A DNA stretch of 64,000 nt from Boothiomyces macroporosus (Eukaryota; Chytridiomycota; Chytridiomycetes; Rhizophydiales; Terramycetaceae): the NCBI GenBank assembly GCA_027604185.1, contig JADGKB010000008.1:1-64000 (forward strand). Reading direction: 5' to 3'. A model generated the notes under the pieces. The model searched no databases. It was not told where the DNA came from and saw only the letters and a program-made list of their open reading frames with translations. The position numbers and the translations under genes were made by a program. Below, piece after piece: positions 52,864 through 63,106 of the stretch (positions are counted from its first letter, which is position 1; each line of letters opens with the position of its first letter).

Positions 52864-53258
52864 TTTTTGTTGTGATCTCTTAAACTTGGAGCTTTATATT
52901 TCGTGGCTTGACCCCTCTTTGAAACCTTTTGATCGGCAAAATCAACACCTAATTGTTTAGTCGGTCTAGAGTCTTGCTTCTGATGCACAAGAGCTTTAGA
53001 GGTGGATAAATTACTTTGGCAAACGGATAAATACGTTACTATTGAGTAATTAAGACTCTTGGTAAATAAGACTCTTGTAATCAGACTGGATACTTTAGAC
53101 TCTTGGTTAATTAGACTGGATAAATAAGACTCTTGGTAATAGAAATAAACTGCTGTAATTTACTCGAAGATAATTAGGATAGAAAAAGTTGTAATCCAGC
53201 ACTATAAAAAAGTATAGTTCTATTGATCACTTTTTAAAGTTATTAAGATTATATTAAG
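52864..53258. other. Intergenic with short direct repeats
   Basis: Copies of TAAGACTCTTGGTAA and AGACTGGATA are scattered over 53045-53145. No gene seen apart from the small one that follows at 53259. Confidence 0.5.
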
Positions 53259-53420
53259 TTAATTGAGTTTCTCCTGTAATAATTTCTTGAAATCAAAACC
53301 ATCTTTTTCCATCTGCAGCAGATCATGTATACTCTTCTTTTCTAATCCAAGTGTTATTTTTAATAGCAAATACTCCATATTCTGTTTAAATATCTTGTTA
53401 GTGAAACTTACTTGGTCCAT
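53259..53420 (-). CDS. 47-aa helical protein, paralog of the 45 kb small protein
   Basis: ATG GAC CAA is followed by an 18-nt GT-AG intron (53394-53411), then a frame encoding IFKQNMEYLLLKITLGLEKKSIHDLLQMEKDGFDFKKLLQEKLN and TAA. It is too short and split to appear as an open frame. It is supported by clear similarity of 35 residues to the C-terminus of the 44929-45279 gene (shared LKI-L--E---IH-LL--E--GFDF-K--QE), by a well-formed intron with CTAAC before AAG, and by stop placement. Function unknown. The 18-nt intron is among the shortest in the window. Confidence 0.55.
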   Translation of the reverse strand: MDQVSFTNKIFKQNMEYLLLKITLGLEKKSIHDLLQMEKDGFDFKKLLQEKLN

Positions 53421-53694
53421 TTGAGATCTAAACGCGAAAATGGAAAGTCAACAAACCGCCAAATTTGAAAAAAGGGAGATCGGAAATTATTCCGATTTGG
53501 AATTGCATTGATTTTATTGGCTACTTTTTCAATTTAAATAACAAAAAACTACTTATCCATCTTGATCTTAAAATAATTTTTGATAAATCTTTTACTTTTC
53601 ATCTTTCTTTGATACAGGCACTAAAGATAAAGCGATATAAAGGACAATGTATTTTGAATAGTAGAAAAAAGTTTTCCAAAAAAAATAAATTCAA

Positions 53695-54144
53695 ATGGGA
53701 AAATCAAAGAATCCAAAGAGAAATAGAGAAAAGCCACTAGAGCATGAGGATATGCCCCGCAAGTACAGACAGATAATGAACCTAGAAAAACACAAAATCA
53801 AAAAACAAGAAAAACAAGAGCAACAATCATTACCAGAGTCTGTAAACCAGGCTCAATTCAAACAGACCAAAAAGTACAAGAAAAGAAAAGAATATTTGAA
53901 TAGCAAGAAAAAGAAAGAAACTACAAGTGAAATTAAAGAAAAAAAAGATAATATAACGTTTGGAGAGACTGTTAAAGAACCACCTAAAATTACTAAATTG
54001 CCAAAAAAGAAAAAGGAGCTTTCGTTGTTGGATAAAAGCAGGCTTCAGAAACAGAGAGAATTTGCTATTCAGGAATACAGGAAATTGAAGACTAGGGAAA
54101 GAATGCAAAAAGAAAGAAAGAAATTAAACTTGTCTCTAAAGTAA
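53695..54144 (+). CDS. Basic coiled-coil protein, possible CCDC137-like nucleolar protein
   Basis: 149 aa, strongly basic (Lys-rich), with predicted helices. MPRKYRQIMNLEKHKIKKQEK and RLQKQREFAIQEYRKLKTRERMQKERKK recall the CCDC137-type arrangement of an IPxKxxxIM segment and a C-terminal REFxxQEYRxLK helix found in nucleolar proteins of animals and fungi. Low complexity weakens this; a ribosome biogenesis role is inference. Intronless. The start ATG at 53695 begins MGKSKNPKRNREK, a likely nucleolar targeting signal. Confidence 0.6.
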   Translation: MGKSKNPKRNREKPLEHEDMPRKYRQIMNLEKHKIKKQEKQEQQSLPESVNQAQFKQTKKYKKRKEYLNSKKKKETTSEIKEKKDNITFGETVKEPPKITKLPKKKKELSLLDKSRLQKQREFAIQEYRKLKTRERMQKERKKLNLSLK

Positions 54145-54167
54145 AAACCTTATTTATACTTTGAAAA

Positions 54168-54275
54168 GTGTATTCTTTAAACTCTTGTCAAGCAATCTTT
54201 AAAACCTTGCAAGTAGTCTTATCAAGTAATCTTTAAAACCTTATCAAGAATCTTTTAAACCTTAAGTAATCTCTG
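54168..54275. repeat. Short AT-rich direct repeats
   Basis: Several copies of AAGTAATCTTTAAAACCTTA variants in the spacer between the basic protein and the chloride-channel gene. No product. Confidence 0.55.
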
Positions 54276-54383
54276 TTTTAAGGTTAATGCTGACTCCTTG
54301 ATCCAATATTAAAGAGTGACTATAACAATCTTGGACTTGAACCAATGACTTTGCTCCACTGACTTTGAAATTTTACACCCAAA

Positions 54384-56540
54384 ATGACTAATCTCAGCAT
54401 AAACACAAACGTACCCAATTATCCCAGTTTCAAAAGCTCAAAACGACGGATTATCTACAACGACTTTTCAACAATCGATTGGACACTAGATAGCCAAAAA
54501 GAAAGGGAGCGACAACAAGAAATTAAAAAGCTCACTGGGTACTCTGGATTCATATCTCAGCTATTTGAAATGTGTCAGGAATCATTTATTATTATACTTG
54601 TTGGTTGCATTACAGGCTTGTTTGCTGGATTCATTGACATCACGGAAGGCTGGCTTAGTAATATGCGAGAAGGATACTGCAGAGAAGGCTTTTACCTGAA
54701 CAAACAGTTTTGTTGCTGGTTAGAATCCGATTGTACAGACTGGGTGGAATACAACGACTCTTCTTTTCTCGGAACGATATTTGGATTTCTTGTTTATTGT
54801 ATATTGGGATTGTTGTTTGCTGTCGTTGCTGCTATCCTTGTAAAAGAGTATGCAAAGTATGCTGCTGGATCAGGGATTCCAGAAGTAAAGACTATTCTCG
54901 GTGGATTTATTATACATCGATTCCTAGGGTTTAGGACTCTAATTGTAAAGTGTTTGGGATTAGTGCTATCTGTTGCATCTGGATTATCTGTTGGAAAAGA
55001 AGGACCTTCTGTTCACTTGGCCTGTTGCATTGCAAATATTACTAGCAGACTAGTACCAAAATATAAAGGAAATCAAGCTAATAGAAGAGAGCTTATGAGT
55101 GCTGCTTGTGCTGCTGGTGTAAGCGTTGCGTTTGGCGCTCCAATAGGTTACTATTGTTAATTACAGGCGGTGTGTTGTTTTCACTCGAAGAAGTATCTTA
55201 TTACTTTCCTCACAAGACAATGTGGAAGTCATTCTTCATGGCAATGATTGCGGCTATTACTCTACAAATTATTAATCCATTTAGGACTCATAAACTGGTG
55301 TTATTTCAAGTAGAGTTGAATAGAGATTGGTTTGGGTTTGAATTACCTATTTTTATACTATTGGGTGTATTAGGAGGGCTTTACGGAGTGCTATTTATCA
55401 AAATGAATCTCAAAGTGATCAAATACAGAAGAACTAGCTGGATATCCAATCATCCTATTGCCGAAGTTGCATGTATAGCTTTGGTAACTGCTATTATATC
55501 CTACCAATTCAATTTCTTATCTGGTGGTACTGCGGAACTAGTTGCCAATTTATTTAGAGAGTGTAAAGAGATTGAAGGGGATTTTCATGGCTTGTGTAGT
55601 AATAGCTATGCTCAAAATATTTTCTTGCTGCTTCTGGTAGCTGTGCTGAAAGCAGTATTTACTATATTCACTTTTGGTATCAAAGTACCAGGTATTCTTA
55701 ATTAATTCTAGCTGGGATATTTATACCTTCCATGGCAGTCGGAGCTACTGTAGGTAGAGCAATTGGAATGGTTATTCAGGCTATTTATGACGCATTCCCC
55801 AACTTTTGGGTATTCGCCAGTTGTCCTGGTGGAGAATGTGTAACACCTGGTACTTATGCAATCATAGGGGCAGCAGCAGCACTTGGAGGAGTTACAAGAA
55901 TGACGGTGTCTCTGGTTGTCATAATGTAATCCAATTTAATGTTAGGTTTGAGCTGACTGGGGCTCTATCTTATGTATTGCCTATTATGATGACTGTAGTA
56001 ATTGCTAAATGGATTGGAGATACATATGGAGGAGAGAGTATATATGATGCCCTGATACATTTAAACGGATACCCGTTCCTTAGCAGTGAACTGAAGAGAG
56101 GAAAGGCTGCTACCGCTGCTGATTTGATGACGAGTGTTGAAGACTTGGTATGTATACAATCCGAAGGCCAGACTATACAGTCACTAGATACCATATACCG
56201 CGAAAATAGATATAAAGGATTCCCTGTTGTTACTGCTGATAACTTGATTATCGGATATTTTGGTAGAGCAGAACTCCTAAGTTCCATACAAACTTTTACC
56301 CAAGCTACTCAGACACAATCAAACGCAATCCACTTTCAGCCAAGTTTCAGCTTATTTGATGATTCAATAGACTTTCAGAGTTGGATGGACACTACCCCAA
56401 TGATGGTACATCCTCAAATGATGCAGGAAACGGTCCAAGAACTGTTCATTAAAATGGGGCTTCGATACGTACTGGTTGCTAGAAACGGAGTTCTCAAAGG
56501 TATTATAACTAAAAAAGATTTGCTGAGGCATTTCAATTAA
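54384..56540 (+). CDS. CLC-family chloride channel/transporter (GEF1/CLC-3 type)
   Basis: Three 20-nt introns give about 698 aa. Membrane domain landmarks: [15 protein letters not shown] (selectivity GSGIPE), [13 protein letters not shown] (gating Glu), [37 protein letters not shown] sequence and a final VMFELTG. Two C-terminal CBS domains follow, ending [16 protein letters not shown]. The sequence matches the endosomal/vacuolar CLC-3/GEF1 group of Cl-/H+ exchangers. KVPAGIF and the gating Glu suggest exchange rather than channel, though the proton-Glu position was not checked. In yeast this protein acidifies vesicles and affects copper and iron loading. Confidence 0.95.
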
Positions 56541-56846
56541 TATATTATATTTAAATGTGTTTTTTACCCTTGGAAACTCGAATGGTCCCACAAATGTTCA
56601 AGTTTCTGGATTTTCACTTCAATTAGAAATATTCCACCAAATGCGAATAACGATGAATTTGGTTTTAGTTCCGTATTCCGCTTCATACCATGGTTATTAT
56701 ATTGTTTGTTGTAACTTTACCTTTCGAATCTAGTCTGACGGAATTGACACCCGTCAGGCTAAGCCGCGCGCCAAGGGAACAGATAAGATACAATAGCTCA
56801 TAGAAACGATGGGCAAAATGCTAATCAATAAACCATTAAAGCTTTA
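56541..56846. other. Intergenic, convergent 3' ends
   Basis: Region between the convergent chloride-channel and zinc-finger genes. No gene seen. Confidence 0.5.
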
Positions 56847-57440
56847 TTAACATAATAAATCACTAATTTTGCTACCGACCACTCTTACCGGTTGTACTTC
56901 TGGTACACTTGGTATAACTTCTTTCTTTACTTCTTGCTCTATAGAATCGATTGGAACAGCATCTTTACAACCATTGCAGAGGTATTTGGCAATAATGTTT
57001 GGATGTTTGAACCATTTCAGAGATTTCTTGTTTCCACAGTTGGAGCAGTCATGGTTTGGAATAAACCTTACGCCAGCAGATTTGAGCTTTCTTCTACGAC
57101 GATAGCACTTTTGGCAGATATGGCCATTCTTTACAAACGAGTCCACGCACCAGTGGCCAGAAGTGTGTGTATCTAGACAGTCTCCGCAGATTCGTTCGTA
57201 CCACACACCATTCTGCAAGACGTCGTACTTTTTCTTTATCTTTTTATCGTCCTTGTCTTCATCTTGAGAAGAGTCGGAAGGCGGGGAAGGTAGCGAGTAG
57301 CCTTGGTTCTGCAGCTGGGATTTTAAATCATCGATAGTAGCTTTTAGAGCTTGTATTTCAAGCTTTTGATCATGTAGAATCCTATTTGAGGTTTCTTGTT
57401 CAGAAAGGAGGAGGAAATATTTTGTCTTGTATTCTTCCAT
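56847..57440 (-). CDS. Coiled-coil and double zinc-finger protein A
   Basis: 197 aa, intronless. An N-terminal coiled coil (MEEYKTKYFLLLSEQETSNR...LKSQLQ) is followed by an acidic Ser/Asp linker and two Cys modules: CGDCLDTHTSGHWCVDSFVKNGHICQKCYRRRRK and CSNCGNKKSLKWFKHPNIIAKYLCNGC, degenerate GATA-like fingers. It ends KISDLLC. The paralog at 58913-59629 has the same order. A nuclear DNA- or RNA-binding role is plausible. The second module's W-x-HP and C-x2-C spacing differ from classic GATA factors, so the family name is open. Confidence 0.75.
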   Translation of the reverse strand: MEEYKTKYFLLLSEQETSNRILHDQKLEIQALKATIDDLKSQLQNQGYSLPSPPSDSSQDEDKDDKKIKKKYDVLQNGVWYERICGDCLDTHTSGHWCVDSFVKNGHICQKCYRRRRKLKSAGVRFIPNHDCSNCGNKKSLKWFKHPNIIAKYLCNGCKDAVPIDSIEQEVKKEVIPSVPEVQPVRVVGSKISDLLC

Positions 57441-58912
57441 TTTGGTGTAAAATATTTTGGCGAATCCGCAACTTAAATACCCTTTTTGCCTGTGCCAATT
57501 TTAGCTGGACGAGCCGAGAAAAAGCCGGCCAGCCCAAGGCATATTTGTGGAAATAGTAATTTTGTTGCTGCTATATCCAGTGGGTTACAATCCCCTCGAT
57601 CGCAGCTCTTGTTTCCACTTGGGATCATGATTGCTCGTGTCTTTTTCGTGACAATATCTGCGAAAAACGATTTTGGCAGGCATGATGCCACCGGATTAAG
57701 GCTTCAGGAAGAGAGTATAGAAATGTGCCCTGAATGCCATAAAGCCCCGTAAATTCACAACCATTGGAATTTTGAATATTAAATTCACATATATCCAATA
57801 ATTATCAGCAATTACGATCTCTCTGTGCTTCAGAATAAATTTGCATTTGCGCAAAATGTCCTCATTTTTTGTGGACCCTTTCCCTGTTTCACTTTCGGCA
57901 AGTGTCGGATGGTTGGGTCCCAGAATAGAAGCAGCTCAAAATAGAACTCAATCAAAACTATACTCGCAAGGTTTAATTGGTAGTGCGCTCCTAATTTTTT
58001 TGAAAAAGTATGTCTGTGGTCTGGCGGGTTTTTTTCCAATTACAAACGCGAGCAATGATATGGGCACATGACATATTTCTCATTGTTTATGCGTGAATTT
58101 CACGGTAGGATTTATGGACATTTGAAAACAACATATCTCTAGCGTTACTCCCATTTCTATTCAGTTTTTTCTACTTGGTTCCATATAGGGGAAAAATTAT
58201 CAGGGTATAGGCCTAAAAATGGGGGGTAACGGCAATTCCGCCACAAATTCATATGGTCTCTGAGCTATATTAAGTAACTAATGCTCTGGATAGGCTCATT
58301 GTTCCAAACAGCTTGAAACGCTTTATAAATCACATGAATTTGATTAAGATGACGGCTAACCTCTAAAACATCGTTCTTTTGACAGTGTTCAAACTATCCC
58401 ATCACGCAATGAGAGCAGGTGATTGCGCAACATCCATAGGCAGTTTGTAGGGCTCTGTTGAATGGCAGTTGAAACTTTCTGGTATTACAGCCTGGTTAAC
58501 AAGTTTTTAATACCAACCTGATATCACCGTTCGAATATGGTGACGATTGGATCTTGTTTAATAGCAATAAAGTGTCTCGCTGCATTTACAATCAATCGAA
58601 TCTAGGATGTTTGAATACAACTAAAGCAATGTACCCAACAATCCGAGCTCAGTGCTCAAATGAACCGCTTACACTTTCAAACTTCAAAATCATAAATTCA
58701 ACTGAAAGAGATTTGATTACACGTCTATGGAGGGAGCATATAGAGTGCGCTATATAATTATACCCACCGTGTTTAGGTAATCAGGTTCTAATCATTCTTG
58801 TATGAATTCCTAACTCGCGAGAACCCAACTCGAATTGAAGTTTCTTTGGATTAAACTTTCATAATCTGTGCTATAGACAAACTATACCTGGGAATAATCA
58901 CACGATACTATA
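57441..58912. other. Intergenic, 1.5 kb
   Basis: The first 250 bp are less AT-rich and carry open frames on both strands (57473-57691 minus and 57486-57752 plus), and another pair lies at 57830-58071. None has recognisable sequence and the opposing frames cannot all be coding. I see no supported gene. Confidence 0.45.
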
Positions 58913-59629
58913 TTAACAAACCAAATCTCTTATTTTAGATCCTTGAAATGTCGACTCACTGGAACTGGTCGACACTGGCGACTTTGTTACAATATCATAT
59001 GTAATTTGTAATTGCTTATTACAACCTTTACAATGATACAAACCACCTATACTAGGATGTTTATACCACAATGAAGACTCTCTAGATTTGCAATGGTTAC
59101 ATTCATGGGTAGGTCTGAATACTTGGCCAGAATCTAGCACCTTTTTCCGTCTTCGGTAGCATTTTTGACAGATATGGCCATTCTTTACAAAGACATCCAT
59201 ACACCTGAATTAAACTGAAGCTTACCAGTGCCCAGAGGTATAATTTGCAAAACAGTCACCACATTGACGTGGCACGGTTCTGCCATTCGTAAGTGTGTCA
59301 AACTTTTGCTTGGAGAGGGCTGGTGTTGATCGATTCGTTCTTGGACGTTGTTGATCACTATTACCAGACCTTTGGGTGCCATTCGAATCTGTATCGCTAT
59401 CTGAAGTGTCTTTTGATGGGGTGGGATATCTACTTGTAAAAGCAAATTCTGGTTTGTTCACAGATTGATTGTAAGTCGGCAGGAATTGGACCAGCCGTCT
59501 TTCTTTTTGGTAAATCAAGTGCCTTAGATGGGCAATCTCCATCTCTTGATTTTTAAGGTGGCGATGTAATGCTAGTTGCTCTTCAAGAACCATCAGATAT
59601 TTAGATTTGTACTGCTCAAGGTTTTCCAT
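58913..59629 (-). CDS. Coiled-coil and double zinc-finger protein B
   Basis: Paralog of protein A, about 231 aa. Coiled coil MENLEQYKSKYLMVLEEQLAL, then a Ser/Thr/Asn-rich linker, then CGDCFANYTSGHWCMDVFVKNGHICQKCYRRRKK and CNHCKSRESSLWYKHPSIGGLYHCKGC, ending KIRDLVC. A 21-nt intron interrupts TSGHW|C, a site where paralog A has continuous coding sequence. The two are 1.5 kb apart on the same strand, so they are probably a tandem duplication with one intron gained or lost since. Confidence 0.75.
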
Positions 59630-60601
59630 ACTGGTGAGAAAATCTCTTTCAATTTATAGAAGCGGCCACCACCTGTTTGTGTAATTAGCTTTTGTGCTTG
59701 TGTGATTAGAAAACCACAAGAATAGTTGCACAGGATTAAATGTGATACGCCCCCGAATTCAATCTGGTTGAAAGTTGATTCGATAAACTGTTCTCGTAAG
59801 TGTTTTATTTCAAGGTGCTCGTGAAAAGTATCCGTTTGGCTGTGCTTTACAAGCTTTGGCGTTTTGACAAAAGTTCATGTAGGGTTCGTAACTAAATCCC
59901 TAAGCGAAAAAGGTCTTTTAGGAACAATCAACTTATATAATCGTAAAACTCCAAGTGCTATTTATTCCTTTGCAGCCAGATGGGACAATTCATCGTAGAG
60001 TACTATTTGCAAAATTACAAGTGGGATATCCCAGAACATCAGATGCTGGATTCAAGAGGTCAATGCTACCAGGTGTGACAAGGTGAACCTCAAACAGTAA
60101 CTACAGCATAACCATACTTGTTTATACAAAGTTATATTTCCTTTAGAAATTGTAGTTGGGTTCTTTCTCGAAAGTGCACAAAACCTTGTACGCTTGTACC
60201 ACAAACTTGAGAATCTTAGGTTCCAAGGAAATTGGTTTTTGAAATTAAATCTTTCAGACCTAGTGCATTGCTATAGTAATAAAAGTTGGATTCTCCAGTA
60301 TTTTATCGTTCTTGGAGTTGTTTCACTCGCGTGTTGCGGTTCTAAAGGTATCACAAGGTCAGTAGCACAAACTAGTTTGACAAGATTGGTGTGCCGAAGA
60401 TCTCGAGTACAATCAAAAGTAAAGAATATGAATTGAGGCTCCTGAATTTTTAATTAGTACACTAGCGTAATTAGGATCATTCTAGAGTAATATAAGCCAT
60501 GGCTGTAAAGCGCCAAAGGCAATCACGAATATCTAGGTTTCAAACCGATATAGGGGTTACTTTAATATTTATTTTCTCGTCTAAAATATTTTTTTTTGAA
60601 A
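59630..60601. other. Intergenic, 1 kb
   Basis: A plus-strand open frame at 60194-60436 has no recognisable product. No gene supported. It holds the divergent promoters of zinc-finger protein B (minus) and DPH7 (plus). Confidence 0.45.
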
Positions 60602-61608
60602 ATGACTGAAACGATATTACATTCCTTGGACACTGTGTATAGCGCCGATTCGGTGGAATTCTGTCCTATTCCAGACTATCAGCAGTACTGTGCAATAGGG
60701 ACATACCAGGTGCTGGAGCAGGAAAAGGAAAAAGAAACCAACAGAACTGGTAAATTCATGATACACCAGACTGATGACGAGTTTACCAATGTATTCAGTC
60801 AAAACACCAGCGCAATTCTGGATATGAAATGGTCTTTTCAGTTGATTGGAGGTAAGCCGTGTCTGGCAATTGTAACTGCTACTGGCGACACAGTATTATA
60901 TCAGTTGGACCAGGACGGGAAAGCATTAGAATATCAGAGCTTGAATAATAGAAAGAATGTTTTGAATCTAGCAGTAGATTGGAAAAATCGTTTCGGCGGA
61001 GATACTGGTTTAGCCGTTAGCCAAAGTGATGGAAATATTTCATTATTGTCCAGTACACCTTCAGGATTAGTTGAACTTGAAGAGTGGAATGCACATGATT
61101 TGGAAGCCTGGACAGTAGGATTCAACTATCACGACACTAGTGTTTTGTATACTGGAGGGGATGACTGCATGTTTAAAATATGGGATATTCGAGATTTAAA
61201 CTCTCCATCACTAGTGAATAAAAAGCACTCTGCCGGAGTAACTACTGTGGCATGCCATCCTAGCAAAAACTTGATTTTAACCGGCTCTTACGATGACCAT
61301 ATCCGTGTTTGGGACCCCAGATCAATGTATACACCTGTAAGCACTATTCATACTGGAGGTGGTGTGTGGAGATTACGATTTGACCCCAATGATCACACTA
61401 GAATATTGGCTGCTTGTATGTATAACGGATTTCATATTTATTCCATGGATGGTAATATCTTTCTAATGCAGAATCATTCAATATGTCATTGATTCACCAA
61501 ATGGACCAAGGCTCAATCGCCTATGGGGCTGATTGGTCCTATGATTCGAAAAAACTCATTGGAACCTGTTCATTTTACAACCATTTATTCAAGTTATGGA
61601 AAATATAA
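60602..61608 (+). CDS. DPH7: Diphthine methylesterase DPH7 (RRT2/WDR85)
   Basis: WD-repeat hydrolase that removes the methyl group from diphthine methyl ester on eEF2, the step before final amidation to diphthamide. One 20-nt intron near the 3' end (after YSMDG) gives about 328 aa. WD repeats are visible: LDMKWSFQLIGGKPCLAIVTATGDTVLYQL, LYTGGDDCMFKIWDIRD, HSAGVTTVACHPSKNLILTGSYDDHIRVWDPR, GGGVWRLRFDPNDHTRILAACMYNGFHIY, AYGADWSYDSKKLIGTCSFYNHLFKLW. The combination TGGDDC, GSYDDHIRVWDPR and GGVWRLRF is specific to DPH7. It starts MTETILHSLDTVYSADSVEF, as in the family. Confidence 0.93.
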
Positions 61609-61612
61609 TCCA

Positions 61613-63067
61613 TCAGAGGGTTTTTGGTTGCACTGACTGTTTTGTTTGATTAACAGATCCAGAACTTAGGATACTGGAAGTTGCAAATACTGATTTTTTC
61701 CTTGCTGAATCGTTCTTTTCATTCTTGCCGCCATCTTCGTGTCCCTTCATTGCCAAATTCTTTTTGGTAATCTTTTTGAGCATATGGAACATTACAAGAA
61801 TGTTATGCGAGTGGATAAAGTATACAAACATAAAGAAGCCATTCATGTCCATCATGTGTCTTTCATTTCCCAACCATTCAGTGTAGTCCTGAACGTACCC
61901 CAAGAACACAGCAAAGGCAGCATTAGAAATTTGCAGCGTAATAACCGGTAATATTGCCCAGTCCTTTGCACTCATTTTCCTGTTTTTATGCGACATTGCA
62001 TTCAAGATTTTGATCAAGATCAGTACAGGAGTAATGTTGTCATAAACCACGGTAAATAGCTCCCAATAAGTTTGAAATTGAAAGGCGGTAGCATACATGT
62101 AACTGTACAAGTCTTGATTGTAAATCGCAATAATTTGAAACGTGTAATAGTACGAGTTCAGACCCAAATTCAAGCAAATAATCATGATGTACATTGCGTA
62201 CCGATATAGCTCGACACGAATTTGCAATAAATTCAAAAGAATGGTGGTTGAGATCAAGCTGGAACCCAATGATGCGGGAATAAGGGCTAGTACAGAGCAA
62301 AAGACATAGTAAACGTACGAATTCGTAAATAGGGTATAGTTGTAGGCGAACCACATGTCAGTTTTAATCAGCCAGAGAATTTGACAGATGGTTGAGTACA
62401 AATCTTCATCATTTGGTTTTCTATAGTAGCCATAAGAATAATAGACGGTAGTAATAGCAAACCCTAGGGTAGCAATAATAAAGCCCAATAACGCCAAGAT
62501 ATCCAACAAGGATCTGTTGTCTGGGAGCAGCAAGTAAGATGGGGTAAAAGTAGTCCAAATGAACTCCTGGTCGCCAGTCAAAACAGTGTAGCTAATCGAG
62601 ACATTTCCGATAATCGAATTGCTGATATTGGAACCAGTGTAGAAGTTAGCCAGGTTTACACAATTTGAATCAGAGTACACATTGACACCTTTGTCATTGC
62701 AGATTACACCATTTACACAAGCGTCTTGCAGGTAGTACATGTACATGGATCCATTGAGAGCAACTGTATCCAAACTTGTAAGCAAGCAGTACTTATGGCC
62801 AGTGGCAAGTTTTGGCACATAAGCCTGGGAATCTGCATCCATATAACTAAAAGTGAAGCTATTGTAAACTGTCAATGCAGTGTCCAACGAAGAGATACAG
62901 CAGCCAATGTTCCTATCAAATGGGTCAGAGCCACAGACCCCGATGGTAAAATCATCGAGAATGTTTGTGTACAGTTGCGTAGGCTGGGTTTCATTGAAAA
63001 CTGTAATTGAAACGGGTACATCTGAACAAGTAAATGTATTAAACACTGAAGAAATCACGATTGCCAT
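61613..63067 (-). CDS. Orphan membrane protein with Cys-rich N-terminal domain
   Basis: 484 aa, intronless, 5 bp from the DPH7 stop on the opposite strand. It begins with a hydrophobic start MAIVISSVFNTFTC and about 180 residues rich in Asn, Ser and Cys with several N-glycosylation sequons, probably outside the cell or in the lumen. Then about six membrane segments follow (LLDILALLGFIIATLGFAITTVYY, YVFCSVLALIPASLG..., YIMIICLNLGL, ITPVLILIKIL, LPVITLQISNAAFAVFLG, FFMFVYFIHSHNILVMF), ending in a basic Lys/Ser tail. It may be a receptor-like protein. I do not recognise the family. It differs from the 4.8-8.1 kb trio. Confidence 0.7.
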   Translation of the reverse strand: MAIVISSVFNTFTCSDVPVSITVFNETQPTQLYTNILDDFTIGVCGSDPFDRNIGCCISSLDTALTVYNSFTFSYMDADSQAYVPKLATGHKYCLLTSLDTVALNGSMYMYYLQDACVNGVICNDKGVNVYSDSNCVNLANFYTGSNISNSIIGNVSISYTVLTGDQEFIWTTFTPSYLLLPDNRSLLDILALLGFIIATLGFAITTVYYSYGYYRKPNDEDLYSTICQILWLIKTDMWFAYNYTLFTNSYVYYVFCSVLALIPASLGSSLISTTILLNLLQIRVELYRYAMYIMIICLNLGLNSYYYTFQIIAIYNQDLYSYMYATAFQFQTYWELFTVVYDNITPVLILIKILNAMSHKNRKMSAKDWAILPVITLQISNAAFAVFLGYVQDYTEWLGNERHMMDMNGFFMFVYFIHSHNILVMFHMLKKITKKNLAMKGHEDGGKNEKNDSARKKSVFATSSILSSGSVNQTKQSVQPKTL

Positions 63068-63106
63068 TAAAAAAGGATTTTTGAAATTATGACGCGTACA
63101 AGAATT

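Noticed and set aside
52864..54275. Short direct repeats as a CRISPR or mobile element
   Set aside because: Units are irregular and AT-rich, with no spacers, terminal repeats or transposase nearby.
57473..58071. Overlapping open frames on both strands with slightly higher GC
   Set aside because: Frames oppose each other, no motif or family similarity, no supporting introns; probably chance openness.
60194..60436. 80-codon ORF in the DPH7 upstream region
   Set aside because: No conserved sequence and atypical composition; not supported.
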